Assembly: GCA_017543265.1 (NCBI GenBank)
Contig: JAFYGI010000043.1
Coordinates: 1 to 53,252, forward strand
Direction: 5' to 3'
DNA: 53,252 nt
From: Bacillota bacterium
GTDB lineage: Bacteria > Bacillota > Clostridia > Lachnospirales > CAG-274
In this document: piece after piece, positions 41,702 through 53,059 of the stretch
Position numbering within the stretch: position 1 is the stretch's first letter
Layout of the letters: each line of letters starts with the position of its first letter
The notes under the pieces: model-generated
Told to the model about the DNA's origin: nothing
Seen by the model: only the letters and a program-made list of their open reading frames with translations
Database searches by the model: none
Made by a program: the position numbers and the translations under genes

Positions 41702-42040
41702 TGCATGATAGGCTTGGCTGCCCTTGGTAGGGGTTGCGCTGCGAAGCGGGAGCCGGCAAGCGCAGCTTGACTGAGGGTTTTCTCTTTTCCGAGGCTTTTA
41801 GAAACCCCTCCACCATCGCAAGCGATGGTCCCCCTCCCCTGACCGCTGCGCTCAAGGGGAGGCAAGACCAAGGTATTCGCAAGCCCCAAAGAAATGTACA
41901 CGTTGCATTAGGCTTGGCTGCCCTTGGTAGGGGTTGCAAGCAAGGGGAGGCTCGGTCGCTTTGCTCCCTCGGCTAATGCAACATTATTGCTAAGCGTATA
42001 TGTACCAACCATTTAAGAGTTTTCGCTTTTACATTGCAAA
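41702..42040. repeat. Repeat family A, copy 3
   Basis: It contains GAGGGTTTTCTCTTTTCCGA (matching copy 2), a CCATCGC/GCGATGG hairpin and CTCCCCT...AAGGGGAGGCAAG, the conserved GGGGAGGCTCGGTCGCT and TAATGCAACA (41974-41983). A 28-bp direct repeat starting AGGCTTGGCTGCCCTTGG occurs at 41710-41737 and 41910-41937, exactly 200 bp apart. It fills the 467-bp divergent gap 41619-42085; open frames inside are repeat shadows. Confidence 0.85.
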
Positions 42041-42085
42041 CACCTTAATTCTATGATATACTATAAAAAAAGCGGAGGTGTTACC

Positions 42086-42886
42086 ATGATAAACTTTGAC
42101 AGATTTCCAAACGGGGCGCGAAAGGCCCTTACAATGAGCTATGACGACGGAAAATACTACGACCGCCGTCTGGTGGAGTTATTCAACAAATACGGCATAC
42201 GCGGCACCTTTCACATAAACGCGGGCTATCTTAACGACAAAAGCAAGGACAGGATAGACGACACCGAGGTCGCGCAGCTTTACGCGGGGCACGAAATATC
42301 GGCGCACGGCTACACGCACCGCAGTCTCGGCATTGTCCCCCGCGAATTGCAGGTGGCGGAGGTTTGGCAAGACAGGCTTGCGCTGGAAAAGCTGGCGGGC
42401 TATCCCGTCAGAGGAATGTCCTACCCCAACGGCATTTTTACCGACGAGACCGTTTCCGTATTAAAGGCCTGCGGCATAGAGTACTGCCGCGTGGTGGAGA
42501 CCACGGGGGATTTTAAGCTGCCCGAGGATTTTATGCGCTGGCGCGGCACCTGCTATCACCTTGACAATTTGCTTGACTATGCGCAGAAATTTTTGGATAT
42601 GCCGCACAAAAACCGTCCGCATCTGATGTATGTCTGGGGACACGCAAAGGATATCGAGGTCGCGGGCGAATGGGACATGATGGAGGAATTTTGCAAAATG
42701 ACAAGCGGCAGGGAGGATATATGGTACGCCACCAATATCGAGATAGTCGATTACCAAAACGCGATACATCAGCTGCGTTTTTCCGCCGACTGCTCCACGG
42801 TGTATAACCCGACTGCGTATAAGCTGTGGTTCTCCCGGGACGGCAAGGCCGTTTCCATTGAGGCGGGCGAAACGCTGAAGTTTTAA
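42086..42886 (+). CDS. Polysaccharide deacetylase family protein
   Basis: A 266-residue NodB-homology enzyme. Motif 1 TMSYDDGKYYDRR (catalytic Asp), motif 2 SAHGYTHRS (zinc His pair), motif 3 RGMSYPNG, and a late MYVWGHAKD. There is no signal peptide, so it may act in the cytoplasm or be exported another way. It removes N-acetyl groups from sugars in the family. GGAGGTG precedes ATG 42086. Its own promoter is not obvious inside the repeat. Confidence 0.86.
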   Translation: MINFDRFPNGARKALTMSYDDGKYYDRRLVELFNKYGIRGTFHINAGYLNDKSKDRIDDTEVAQLYAGHEISAHGYTHRSLGIVPRELQVAEVWQDRLALEKLAGYPVRGMSYPNGIFTDETVSVLKACGIEYCRVVETTGDFKLPEDFMRWRGTCYHLDNLLDYAQKFLDMPHKNRPHLMYVWGHAKDIEVAGEWDMMEEFCKMTSGREDIWYATNIEIVDYQNAIHQLRFSADCSTVYNPTAYKLWFSRDGKAVSIEAGETLKF

Positions 42887-42917
42887 GATCCAAGCGGCGC
42901 ATCATACAATTTTAAGG

Positions 42918-42958
42918 CAAAAAAAGCCCCGAGGATGACCCCGGGGCAAAATTATTTT

Positions 42959-42960
<2 letters not shown>
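42918..42960. terminator. Bidirectional terminator between deacetylase and eno
   Basis: GCCCCG (42926-42931) / CGGGGC (42942-42947), with A-runs on the left and T-runs on the right, giving U-tracts for both strands. Confidence 0.85.
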
Positions 42961-44462
<1,502 letters not shown>

Positions 44463-44468
44463 GTTCAT

Positions 44469-44497
44469 ATTATACAACATTTTACAAAAATAGTCAA
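44469..44497 (-). promoter_or_regulatory. Sigma-A promoter of eno
   Basis: Reverse strand TTGACT (44492-44497), 17 bp, TATAAT (44469-44474). Confidence 0.85.
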
Positions 44498-44565
44498 TGT
44501 ATAACCGAATTTTTTTTGATTGGCGAAATAAATTATTGTTCCGCCGCATTGTCAAGCGCAAGCCC

Positions 44566-44624
44566 CGCAAGGACTTTGCGACTCGAAAGGAAAAACATTC
44601 TCGCTGCAAAGTGCTTGCGTTTTT
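44566..44624 (+). other. Long hairpin with T run between gpmI and eno
   Basis: CGCAAG-G-ACTTTGC (44566-44579) pairs with GCAAAGT-G-CTTGCG (44606-44619); TTTTT follows on the plus strand. The surrounding genes are on the minus strand, so as a terminator it would act on antisense transcripts. Nothing else is seen in 44500-44693. Confidence 0.45.
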
Positions 44625-44693
44625 GCGCAGTCACGTATTGAAATTAGATTACTTAAATCATTTTTAAAAGCCTGCTTTTTGCCGGGTGCCTGC

Positions 44694-46232
44694 TTATCTT
44701 ATAAGCAGCGAATGTCCCGTCATTTCCTTGGGCTGAGGTATGCCCATCATATCAAGAAGTGTGGGTGCTATATCGCACAGCTTGCCATCTTCCTTGATGC
44801 CCTTTGCACCCTCGCAGTTGATGATGGAGAACGGCACGGGGTTTGTGGTGTGTGCGGTAAAGGGCTTGCCTGTTTCGTAGTCCACAAGCTGGTCGCTGTT
44901 GCCGTGGTCGGCGCAGAGGAACATCTGTCCGCCCGTCTTTAAAAGCGCATCCATCACCCTGCCCACGCAGGTATCTATCGTTTCGACAGCCTTTACAGCC
45001 GCCTCAAAAACGCCCGTATGGCCTACCATATCGGGGTTGGCATAGTTTATGATTATAAGGTCCTTGTCGTTTGACTCTATAGCCTCCACCAGCTTATCCG
45101 TTACGGGGATAGCGCTCATTTCGGGCTTTAAGTCGTAGGTCGCCACCTCCTTGGGTGAGGGGACAAGTATTCTTTCCTCGCCCTCGAAGGGCTCCTCCAC
45201 ACCGCCGTTAAAGAAGAAGGTAACGTGTGCGTACTTCTCCGTTTCGGCAAGCCTTAACTGCTTTAAGCCAAGGGAAGAAATGTACTCGCCAAGGGTGTTT
45301 GACGGTATCTCCTTGGGGAAAGCAATTAATTTATTGGGGATGGTTGCATCATAATCGGTAAAGCAAACATAAGTCGTCTTAATGCGCTTTCTTTCAAAGC
45401 CCTTGAACTCGTCGTCGCAGAAGCAGCGTGTTATCTCTCTTGCGCGGTCGGGGCGGAAGTTGAAGAATATTATAGAGTCGTTGTCCTTTATGGTGGTGAC
45501 GGGCTTGCCGTCCTTCATGATAACGGTGGGCACGACAAACTCGTCATTCACGCCCTCGGCGTAGGACTTTGTCATGCACTCCTCTGCGGAAGCCGCGGTA
45601 TTGCCCACGCCCTTTGTAAGCGCGTCATAGGCCTTTTCTATTCTGTCCCAGTTGTTGTCGCGGTCCATTGCGTAGTAGCGTCCCGAAATAACGCCTATCT
45701 CGCCCACGCCTATCTCCTTCATTTTGGCCTCCAGCTCCGCCAAAAAGCCCTTGCCCGATGTCGGGGGAGTGTCACGGCCGTCAAGGAAGGCATGAACATA
45801 CACCTTTTTAAGGCCGTTTCGCTTTGCCAGCTCCAAAAGGCCGTAGATATGTGTCAGGTGGCTGTGTACGCCGCCGGGAGACACAAGGCCGTAAAGATGC
45901 AGGGACGAGTCGTTCTTCCTGCAATTTTCGACAGCCGCAAGCAGCGCCTTGTTCTCAAAAAAGTCGCCGTCCTCGATAGACTTTGTTATTTTGGTAAGAT
46001 CCTGATAGATTATGCGGCCGGCACCCATGTTAAGGTGTCCCACCTCGGAGTTGCCCATCTGTCCGTCGGGCAGACCCACGGCCATACCGCTTGCATAGCC
46101 CTTTGTTGTGGGATATGTCTTGAAAAGCTTGTCAAGCACGGGCTTTTTTGCCGCCGCAATGGCGTTGCCGTCCGCTCTTTCGTTGATGCCGAAGCCGTCC
46201 AGTATCATCAAAACAGTCGTTTTTTTACTCAT
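44694..46232 (-). CDS. gpmI: 2,3-bisphosphoglycerate-independent phosphoglycerate mutase
   Basis: A 512-residue GpmI. The Mn-binding and phosphoserine region MILDGFG...QMGNSEVGHLNMGAG, the FLDGRDTPP insert and the alkaline-phosphatase-like end (CADHGNSDQLVDY) are all present. It interconverts 3- and 2-phosphoglycerate without cofactor. It lies 13 bp after tpiA, in the same unit. Confidence 0.97.
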   Translation of the reverse strand: MSKKTTVLMILDGFGINERADGNAIAAAKKPVLDKLFKTYPTTKGYASGMAVGLPDGQMGNSEVGHLNMGAGRIIYQDLTKITKSIEDGDFFENKALLAAVENCRKNDSSLHLYGLVSPGGVHSHLTHIYGLLELAKRNGLKKVYVHAFLDGRDTPPTSGKGFLAELEAKMKEIGVGEIGVISGRYYAMDRDNNWDRIEKAYDALTKGVGNTAASAEECMTKSYAEGVNDEFVVPTVIMKDGKPVTTIKDNDSIIFFNFRPDRAREITRCFCDDEFKGFERKRIKTTYVCFTDYDATIPNKLIAFPKEIPSNTLGEYISSLGLKQLRLAETEKYAHVTFFFNGGVEEPFEGEERILVPSPKEVATYDLKPEMSAIPVTDKLVEAIESNDKDLIIINYANPDMVGHTGVFEAAVKAVETIDTCVGRVMDALLKTGGQMFLCADHGNSDQLVDYETGKPFTAHTTNPVPFSIINCEGAKGIKEDGKLCDIAPTLLDMMGIPQPKEMTGHSLLIR

Positions 46233-46245
46233 TGTAGTTTGCTCC

Positions 46246-46992
46246 TTAATAAGACTTAACTATTGCCTCAAATTCTTCTTTAAGGCTGGCACCGCCCACA
46301 AGACCGCCGTCGATATCGGGCATTTTAAACAGCTGCGCCGCATTGCCCGCATTTACGCTGCCGCCGTAGAGAATGCTTATCTCCTGCGCCGCATCGCTGC
46401 CGAACAGCTCACCGAGTACGCCGCGAACAGCCGCGCATACCTCCTGCGCCTGCTCCGTTGTAGCGACCTTGCCCGTGCCGATAGCCCAGATAGGCTCGTA
46501 AGCTATGACCACCTGCTTTGCCTGCTCGGCGGTAAGCCCCTTCATGCCTTTTTTTATCTGTATGCGTATTTTTTCTATGGTGATGCCGTCCTCACGCTCC
46601 GCAAGGCTCTCACCGCAGCACATAATGGGTGTCAGGCCGTATTCCAGTGCCTTTTTTACCTTTTTGTTTACAGTTTCGTCGGTCTCCGCAAAGTATTCGC
46701 GTCTTTCGGAATGACCGATAACAACACACTCCACGCCTATCTCTTTAAGCATGGGTGCGGATATCTCGCCCGTGTAAGCGCCCTTGTCCTCAAAGTGAAG
46801 ATTTTCCGCGCCAAGACGGATATTTGTGCCCTTTATGACCTCCGCAACGGGGATAAGGTCCACATAAGGCACGCAGAACACTACCTCCGCCTTGTCATTT
46901 TCCATCTTTGGCTTTAAAAGCTGCGCCAATGCAGCCGCCTCGGCAGGGGTCTTGTTCATTTTCCAATTGCCCGCCACTATTTTCTTTCTCAT
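46246..46992 (-). CDS. tpiA: Triosephosphate isomerase
   Basis: A 248-residue [12 protein letters not shown] (catalytic Lys), [12 protein letters not shown] (His), [14 protein letters not shown] (Glu) and [11 protein letters not shown] phosphate loop. Start ATG 46992 ([11 protein letters not shown]); a GTG three codons upstream is too close to the AAAGG site. The gene sits between pgk (157-bp gap) and gpmI. Confidence 0.98.
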   Translation of the reverse strand: MRKKIVAGNWKMNKTPAEAAALAQLLKPKMENDKAEVVFCVPYVDLIPVAEVIKGTNIRLGAENLHFEDKGAYTGEISAPMLKEIGVECVVIGHSERREYFAETDETVNKKVKKALEYGLTPIMCCGESLAEREDGITIEKIRIQIKKGMKGLTAEQAKQVVIAYEPIWAIGTGKVATTEQAQEVCAAVRGVLGELFGSDAAQEISILYGGSVNAGNAAQLFKMPDIDGGLVGGASLKEEFEAIVKSY

Positions 46993-47107
46993 AGATAACA
47001 CTACCTTTCGTTCCGATTATTATATTTATATTCTAACCCAAAACGAAAGATTTTTCAATATAAATTTGGAAATTTGGTTATTTTTTTAACAAGTATGTGC
47101 CCCTACA

Positions 47108-47138
47108 AGTAAGTCCCCCGTTTTTTGACGGAGGACTT
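47108..47138. other. Hairpin downstream of pgk
   Basis: AAGTCC-CCCGT / ACGG-AGGACTT. There is no T run on the reverse strand, so it may be an mRNA-processing or partial terminator structure between pgk and tpiA. Confidence 0.4.
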
Positions 47139-47149
47139 CGCATTTCGTT

Positions 47150-48364
47150 TTATTTATCGTCTGCTGCCGCAACGCCGGGAAGCTCCTTACCCTCGAGGAA
47201 TTCAAGGGATGCGCCGCCGCCTGTGGAGATATGGCTCATCTTATCGCCAAAGCCCATCTGGTTTACAGCCGCAGCGCTGTCGCCGCCGCCGATGATGCTT
47301 GTTACATCGGGGTTATCGGCAAGTGCCTTAGCCATTGCCTTTGTACCCTCTGCATAGTCGGGTATCTCAAATACACCCATGGGGCCGTTCCATACAACTG
47401 TCTTTGCTTTTGCGATGACCTCTGCATACTTTGCGCGTGTCTTTACGCCGATGTCAAGACCCTCTTCGTCGTCTGCGATGTAGGGCTTTGAGGGGTCGTC
47501 ATAGGGAACATCCACGATGTGGAAAGGCTTGCCCTGGCCGAACTCGTTGGAAACAACGGTATCAATGGGAAGAAGGAACTGTACGTTCTTCTCCTTAGCC
47601 TTTTTAAGCATATCAAGTGCGTAATCCATCTTATCCTCTTCAAGAAGCGACTTACCGATATTCATACCCATAGCCTTGAAGAAGGTGTATGCCATACCGC
47701 CGCCGATAAGGATGGTATCGACCTTGTCGATAAGGTTGTTGATAACATTTATCTTGTCGCTTACCTTAGCGCCGCCAAGGATAGCAACAAAGGGTCTTAC
47801 GGGGTTGTTTACGGCATTGCCCAGGTACTCTATCTCCTTTTGCATAAGGTAGCCCACAGCGGACTCCTTAACAAACTCGGTAACGCCTACCGTTGAGCAA
47901 TGTGCGCGGTGAGACGAGCCGAAAGCATCGTTTACATAGATGTCTGCAAGCGAAGCAAGGTCCTTGCTGAAAGACTCGATATTCTTTGTCTCCTCCTTGC
48001 GGAAGCGTGTGTTCTGTAAAAGCACAACATCGCCGTCCTGCATAGCGGCAACAGCCTTTCTTGCGTTTTCGCCGACTACCTCGTCATCAGCCGCAAATAC
48101 GACCTCCTTGCCGAGCTTTTCGGAAAGGCGCTTTGCAACGGGTGCAAGCGAAAATTCGGGGCTGGGCTCCTTGGGCTTGCCAAGATGTGAGCAAAGGATG
48201 ACCCTTGCGCCCTCCTTGATAAGCTTTTCGATAGTGGGAAGAGCCGCAACTATTCTGTTTTCGTCTGTGATAACGCCGTCCTGTAAGGGTACGTTAAAGT
48301 CCACTCTTACAAGCACGTTTTTGCCTTTTACCTGTAAATCGTCTACAGTTTTTTTGTTAAGCAT
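47150..48364 (-). CDS. pgk: Phosphoglycerate kinase
   Basis: A 404-residue PGK, from ATG 48364 after [70 protein letters not shown] and GGGDSAAAV are complete. It makes ATP and 3-phosphoglycerate, the precursor of the serA/serC pathway encoded at 50194-52458. The gap gene that normally precedes pgk is not in the window. Confidence 0.98.
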   Translation of the reverse strand: MLNKKTVDDLQVKGKNVLVRVDFNVPLQDGVITDENRIVAALPTIEKLIKEGARVILCSHLGKPKEPSPEFSLAPVAKRLSEKLGKEVVFAADDEVVGENARKAVAAMQDGDVVLLQNTRFRKEETKNIESFSKDLASLADIYVNDAFGSSHRAHCSTVGVTEFVKESAVGYLMQKEIEYLGNAVNNPVRPFVAILGGAKVSDKINVINNLIDKVDTILIGGGMAYTFFKAMGMNIGKSLLEEDKMDYALDMLKKAKEKNVQFLLPIDTVVSNEFGQGKPFHIVDVPYDDPSKPYIADDEEGLDIGVKTRAKYAEVIAKAKTVVWNGPMGVFEIPDYAEGTKAMAKALADNPDVTSIIGGGDSAAAVNQMGFGDKMSHISTGGGASLEFLEGKELPGVAAADDK

Positions 48365-48428
48365 ATTGATTTCTCCTTTTAAAAATTTGCAAATATCATT
48401 GACCCGAAGATCAGGATAAACAACCGGA

Positions 48429-48464
48429 AATATTTTGTGACTCCAAAATATTGTTACTATTATA
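48429..48464 (-). promoter_or_regulatory. pgk promoter region with operator-like palindrome
   Basis: The reverse-strand -10 TATAAT (48459-48464) has no clear -35. Immediately downstream lies AATATTTTG (48429-48437) / CAAAATATT (48444-48452), a perfect 9-bp inverted repeat with six-base spacing that begins at about +1. Confidence 0.55.
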
Positions 48465-48610
48465 ACACAATGCCCCGACTTTTGCCTTATCATATTTTAA
48501 CGATTTTTTTTGCAATTTTTGTTTGCCTTTTATGCAAAAATCCCTTGCCGATGTTTTTTTACTGCAAATATCACAAAAACAGACCGATAATAATGCCTTT
48601 ATTGGATGTT

Positions 48611-48639
48611 TTGACAAAAAGGGCAAAAAGTGGTATACT
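48611..48639 (+). promoter_or_regulatory. Sigma-A promoter of the lipoprotein gene
   Basis: TTGACA (48611-48616), 17 bp, TATACT (48634-48639), 28 bp before the start codon. Confidence 0.8.
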
Positions 48640-48667
48640 ATAAAAAACAAACGCAAGGAGGCCGACT

Positions 48668-50071
48668 ATGCCCGATAAAAAAAGAAAACATATAAAAACA
48701 ATATTCCTGCTGGCGCTGGCCGCAATGCTGACGGGCTGCTCCGACGGCGGCACGGGCGGCACGGTGCACCCCGCGGCACCCGAAGCGCAGGCCGAGAACA
48801 CCGTCCGCGTAAAAAACGCTTCCTTTAATATAGAGGACAGATTTTACGCCGTGGCGCGGGAGGACATCCCCGACCTTTCGTCGGCGCTGACCGCACTTGA
48901 AAAAACGAATGTGCCCCGTCCCGATGGCGGCAGCGCGTGGAGACTTTCCCTTGACAGCGGGCAAAGCTACACCTGCATAAGCACGCCAAACGGCAATTTT
49001 ATAACGGACACCGACGGCAATGTTTACAACGGCAGCGAGGCGCTGGACAAGCTTGCACAAAAGTCCTGCGTCATAAAGTCCGCCGCCATTGTCGATAACA
49101 TCTCCGAAAGCCCGTATAAGCGTGCCGATACATCTGTCGTGTCCGCATCGCTGCTCGGGAAGTACCCCACATTTTACGATTTTGCACGGCGCAGCGATCT
49201 GGACGAGGCCACGGAAGCGGGCTTTGTCCCCTACGGAGATGTCACGGTGTCCAAAAATCTGACCATGCGCAAAAACGGCGAGGAGATCCATGTGGACGTG
49301 TACGCCTTTGACACGGATGCCGAGGATGCCGAGACCGTTACCGCCGACCTTGACAAGCGCTCCTACAGCGACAAAGAGGGCGGCATATACTCCACGGGCG
49401 TGTACTTCACCGACAACGGCACCGCCACGCTTTCCATACAGACCCCGCGGGATTTTAAGCTGACCTTTGACGATTACAACGGCGACGGCAACCCCGACTA
49501 CTGCATGAAATATATGTCCGATGCCAACGGCACCCACTATGTCCTTAACAATATCTCGGACGACGGCCGTGTACTTAATTTATCGGGCAGGGCATACGAG
49601 GGCGGCATATATGTTGCGGGCTGCTTTGACGTTTCGCCCAGACTGCAAAAATACACAAACACGCCCTTTATCGGCTGGAAGCTTGAAAACAACACCTACA
49701 TCCCCGTGGATGAGGCGGGCAATACGGTGGAGCTGCCGCCGCTTAATATGTATTCCGAGCGTTTTTATATGCCCGACGGCCTGTCCTTTTATCTTAAGAA
49801 CGAAAACACCGTGCATTGCTTTTTGTGGAACAACACCCCGACGGAGGTGACCACCGATGCCGCATACGGGATAACCAAGTACGACCCCGCGGCGCACCGC
49901 TGGGAGACCGTGGGCGGCGGCACGACCGACCCCGTTGTGATACAGCCGCGCTGCTGCGCCGATATAGCCTACGATATATCCTGTGTCACGGACGATACCG
50001 CCACCAATTACCGTATAGTGCAAAACTGCGGCGATCTGACCGCCTTCGGCGATTTTATGACCCTGCGGTAA
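48668..50071 (+). CDS. Lipoprotein, unknown function
   Basis: A 467-residue lipoprotein: signal KTIFLLALAAMLTGCSDG with lipobox LTGC (Cys at residue 24). A Gly/Ala-rich linker precedes a beta-rich body with one calcium-loop, DDYNGDGNPDYCMKY (about residues 267-281), similar to FG-GAP units in the lipoprotein at 11595. AAGGAGG precedes the ATG. It has its own promoter and no family match that I recognise. Confidence 0.78.
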   Translation: MPDKKRKHIKTIFLLALAAMLTGCSDGGTGGTVHPAAPEAQAENTVRVKNASFNIEDRFYAVAREDIPDLSSALTALEKTNVPRPDGGSAWRLSLDSGQSYTCISTPNGNFITDTDGNVYNGSEALDKLAQKSCVIKSAAIVDNISESPYKRADTSVVSASLLGKYPTFYDFARRSDLDEATEAGFVPYGDVTVSKNLTMRKNGEEIHVDVYAFDTDAEDAETVTADLDKRSYSDKEGGIYSTGVYFTDNGTATLSIQTPRDFKLTFDDYNGDGNPDYCMKYMSDANGTHYVLNNISDDGRVLNLSGRAYEGGIYVAGCFDVSPRLQKYTNTPFIGWKLENNTYIPVDEAGNTVELPPLNMYSERFYMPDGLSFYLKNENTVHCFLWNNTPTEVTTDAAYGITKYDPAAHRWETVGGGTTDPVVIQPRCCADIAYDISCVTDDTATNYRIVQNCGDLTAFGDFMTLR

Positions 50072-50110
50072 AGTCAGGCAAAAAAATTTTCAAAACAAAA
50101 AATCCCCATA

Positions 50111-50139
50111 TTGACAATATTTAAACAAAGTAGTATAAT
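50111..50139 (+). promoter_or_regulatory. Consensus sigma-A promoter of serC-serA
   Basis: TTGACA (50111-50116), 17 bp, TATAAT (50134-50139), a perfect consensus; the leader is about 50 nt. Confidence 0.88.
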
Positions 50140-50193
50140 AGTAATAATTTGATGTAATAAACAAATCTATATAATAAGAAAGAGGTTTTTTTA

Positions 50194-51276
50194 ATGAGCA
50201 GAGTTTACAATTTTTCGGCAGGTCCGTCAATGCTTCCCTTGCCCGTGCTTGAACAGGCACAGCGCGAAATGCTTGACTACAACGGCTCCGGTATGTCCGT
50301 TATGGAGATGAGCCATCGTTCAAAGGTATACGACGAGATAATCAAGACCGCAGAGGCTGATATCCGCGACCTTATGAACATCCCCGCAAACTACAAGGTA
50401 ATGTTTTTGCAGGGCGGCGGCCATACACAGTTTGCTATGGTGCCCCTCAACCTCAGAAGAAACGGCAAGGCCGACTATGTTAAGACAGGCCAGTGGGCTA
50501 AAAAGGCTGCCGCAGAGGCAAGCAAGTACCTTGATGTAAATGTTGTTGCATCCAGCGAGGACAAGACATACAGCTACATCCCCGACCTTGACCCCGCAAA
50601 GTTCACAAAGGATGCGGACTACTTCTACATCTGCTACAATAACACGATTTACGGCACACGCTACACCAAGCTCCCCGAGGTTGGCAATGTGCCCCTTGTT
50701 GCCGATATTTCATCCAACATTATGTCCGAGGTAATGGACGTAAGCAAGTTTGGTCTGCTTTTTGCGGGCGCACAGAAAAACGTAGGCCCCGCAGGTGTTA
50801 CCATCGCCATCGTGCGCGAGGATCTTCTCGGCAATGCAATGGACATCACACCCACCATGCTCGACTACAAGATACACGCAGACGGCGAGTCACTCTACAA
50901 CACACCTCCCTGCTATGCCATCTATGTTGCGGGCCTTGTGTTCAAGTGGCTTAAAAACGAGATCGGCGGCGTAGCTGCAATGCAGAAGATAAACGAGGAA
51001 AAGGCAGCTATCCTTTACAACTACCTTGACGAGAGCAAGATGTTCCGCGGCACCGTTGTTGCAAAGGACCGCTCACTTATGAACGTACCCTTCGTAACGG
51101 ATGACGACGACCTTAACGCCAAGTTTATAAAGGAAGCAACCGCAGCAGGCTTTGTAAACCTTAAGGGTCACAGAACGGTCGGCGGTATGCGTGCAAGCAT
51201 CTACAACGCTATGCCTATGGAGGGCGTAAAGGCGCTTGTTGAATTTATGAAGAAGTTTGAAACCGATAATAAATAA
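50194..51276 (+). CDS. serC: Phosphoserine aminotransferase SerC
   Basis: A 360-residue PLP enzyme: [20 protein letters not shown], the [14 protein letters not shown] loop, and [15 protein letters not shown] with the PLP-binding Lys. It converts 3-phosphohydroxypyruvate to phosphoserine. AAAGAGG precedes the ATG. serA follows after 21 bp; no serB is seen. Confidence 0.97.
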   Translation: MSRVYNFSAGPSMLPLPVLEQAQREMLDYNGSGMSVMEMSHRSKVYDEIIKTAEADIRDLMNIPANYKVMFLQGGGHTQFAMVPLNLRRNGKADYVKTGQWAKKAAAEASKYLDVNVVASSEDKTYSYIPDLDPAKFTKDADYFYICYNNTIYGTRYTKLPEVGNVPLVADISSNIMSEVMDVSKFGLLFAGAQKNVGPAGVTIAIVREDLLGNAMDITPTMLDYKIHADGESLYNTPPCYAIYVAGLVFKWLKNEIGGVAAMQKINEEKAAILYNYLDESKMFRGTVVAKDRSLMNVPFVTDDDDLNAKFIKEATAAGFVNLKGHRTVGGMRASIYNAMPMEGVKALVEFMKKFETDNK

Positions 51277-51297
51277 TCCTTATTGGAGGCATATATA

Positions 51298-52458
51298 ATG
51301 TATAATATTTTAACACTCAACAAAATCTCGGATGTCGGCCTTGCGCAGCTCACATCGGATTACAAGGTGTCGGACGACTGCAAAAACCCCGACGGCATAC
51401 TTTTAAGAAGCTTTAAAATGCACGACATGGAGCTTCCCGAAAGCTTAAAGGCCGTTGCACGCTGCGGCGCGGGCGTAAACAATATCCCGCTTGACAAGTG
51501 TGCGGAAAAGGGTATCGTTGTGTTCAACACCCCAGGCGCAAACGCAAACGCAGTTAAGGAGCTTGTTTTAACGGGTCTTCTTATCTCTTCCAGAAAGATA
51601 GTTGACGGCTGCAACTGGGCACAGAGCTTAAAGGGCACAGAGGGCGTTGCCGCTGCTGTTGAAAAGGGCAAGTCACAGTTTGTCGGCCCCGAGATCTACG
51701 GCAAGACACTTGGTATAATCGGCCTTGGCGCTATCGGCGTACTGGTTGCAAACGCAGCTGTTGCACTTGGCATGAAGGTTTACGGCTTCGACCCCTACCT
51801 CAGCGTAAATGCAGCATGGAACCTTGACAGACACGTTGTTAAGGCAGCAAGCATGGACGAGATCTTCGCAGTAAGCGACTATATCACAGTCCATGTACCT
51901 TTAACACCCGATACAAAGGAAACATTCAACGCAGCCAACCTTGCAAAGTGCAAGGACGGCGTAAGAATACTCAACTTCTCACGCGGCGAGCTTGCAAACA
52001 ACAAGGACATGATCGCAGCTATCCAAAGCGGAAAGGTAGCACGCTATGTTGTGGATTTCCCCGGCGAGGAAACAGTGGGCGTTGACGGCATCATAACTCT
52101 TCCCCACCTTGGCGCTTCCACACCCGAGGCAGAGGACAACTGCGCCGCAATGGCAGCTAACGAGCTGATGGATTACCTTGAAAACGGTAATATCACCAAC
52201 AGCGTAAACTACCCCAACTGCTCTTCACCGCGCCTTGAGGGTAAGTCGAGAATTTGTATCCTGCATAAGGATCTCCCCGCTATCATCGGTGCCGCAACAA
52301 GCGCACTCGGCGCAAAGGGTCTTAATATCTCGCATATGACCAATAACGCAAAGGGCGACTACGCTTATACTATCCTCGATACCGCTCCCGTTGACGACGA
52401 GACTATCGAAAAGATCAAGAAGATCGAAAACGTAATAAGCGTGAGAGTGCTTAAGTGA
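51298..52458 (+). CDS. serA: D-3-phosphoglycerate dehydrogenase SerA
   Basis: A 386-residue enzyme. NAD site LGIIGLGAIGVLVANAA, catalytic region FSRGELANN and GEETVGVDGIITLPHLGAST (His), with a C-terminal ACT domain (about residues 315-386: RICILHKDLPAIIGAATSAL) for serine feedback. Shorter than the E. coli type I, it matches the common 385-390-residue clostridial form. GGAGG precedes ATG 51298. It uses the product of pgk. Confidence 0.97.
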   Translation: MYNILTLNKISDVGLAQLTSDYKVSDDCKNPDGILLRSFKMHDMELPESLKAVARCGAGVNNIPLDKCAEKGIVVFNTPGANANAVKELVLTGLLISSRKIVDGCNWAQSLKGTEGVAAAVEKGKSQFVGPEIYGKTLGIIGLGAIGVLVANAAVALGMKVYGFDPYLSVNAAWNLDRHVVKAASMDEIFAVSDYITVHVPLTPDTKETFNAANLAKCKDGVRILNFSRGELANNKDMIAAIQSGKVARYVVDFPGEETVGVDGIITLPHLGASTPEAEDNCAAMAANELMDYLENGNITNSVNYPNCSSPRLEGKSRICILHKDLPAIIGAATSALGAKGLNISHMTNNAKGDYAYTILDTAPVDDETIEKIKKIENVISVRVLK

Positions 52459-52479
52459 TAAATAATGTAATGAATAAGG

Positions 52480-52506
52480 CCGGGACTTGATCGTCCCGGT
52501 TTTTTT
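52480..52506 (+). terminator. Terminator after serA
   Basis: CCGGGAC (52480-52486) / GTCCCGG (52493-52499) followed by seven T. Confidence 0.92.
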
Positions 52507-52514
52507 GTCGGAAA

Positions 52515-52556
52515 CCTACAAAAACATACAAAAAACCTACAAAAACATACAAAAAA
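52515..52556. repeat. Two perfect 21-bp tandem repeats
   Basis: CCTACAAAAACATACAAAAA plus one A, in two exact copies (52515-52535, 52536-52556), followed by a degenerate third. Confidence 0.85.
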
Positions 52557-52575
52557 CATATAAAAACTTTATTTT

Positions 52576-52605
52576 TCGTTGAAAATCGTTGAAAATCGTT
52601 GAAAA
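52576..52605. repeat. Three tandem copies of TCGTTGAAAA
   Basis: Exact 10-bp units, one helical turn each, end five bases before a promoter -35 element. This is typical of a regulator or iteron array. Confidence 0.85.
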
Positions 52606-52610
52606 ACAGA

Positions 52611-52639
52611 TTGAAAACATACACGAACTGTGGTATAAT
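52611..52639 (+). promoter_or_regulatory. Sigma-A promoter facing repeat B2
   Basis: TTGAAA (52611-52616), 17 bp, TATAAT (52634-52639). The transcript would run through the structured repeat B copy 2 towards the replication gene at 53060. Confidence 0.75.
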
Positions 52640-52677
52640 GGTAGTGTGAAAGGTTGGGAATAAGCGGGGCTGTCGCA

Positions 52678-52908
52678 CAGCTCCAGCCTCTGGCGAAAAA
52701 CAGGTTTTTCGCCAAATTGGGCGGGATTGCTGTGTGCCTCACTACGTTGCGACACTTGCAATACCCGCAAGGTATGCAGACTAAGCGGCTGCGAACTAAA
52801 GTTCGCGCCGTCCCCACGGGATTTGTGCGGCTTTAGCCGCGCAAACATGCTCCTCGGGCAAAGCGCGGTTTCGCCCTGCGGAACTAAGTCTGCGACGCTT
52901 GAACTACC
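52678..52908. repeat. Repeat family B, copy 2 (structured element)
   Basis: The reverse complement matches 9011-9184 in conserved blocks (AAGTCTGCGACGCT at 52886-52899, GCTCCTCG, AAGGTATGCAG, CGACACTTGCAA, GTGCCTC). It has an extra insert of about 56 bp with hairpins GCGAAC/GTTCGC and GCGGCT/AGCCGC. A hairpin GGCGAAAAAC/GTTTTTCGCC occupies the place of the A/T-rich hairpin in copy 1. A 100-codon open frame across it is not kept in copy 1. Confidence 0.7.
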
Positions 52909-53059
52909 TGTTCTCACCGATCATAAAAATAAAATTTTTATATCCATTTTAAAAAACGGAGCTGAAACATTGAAGATGCCAAAATCTTTGATGCAACAGG
53001 TCCTTTTTTTATACCCAAATGCAAAGTAAAAATTTTCAAAAGGCGAAAGGAGGTCATAA

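Noticed and set aside
52515..52605. CRISPR-like array
   Set aside because: The repeats are contiguous with no spacers and no cas genes are present.
52727..53029. 100-codon Cys-rich frame before the replication gene
   Set aside because: Most of it is repeat B; the equivalent frame in copy 1 is broken, so the conservation is at nucleic-acid level.
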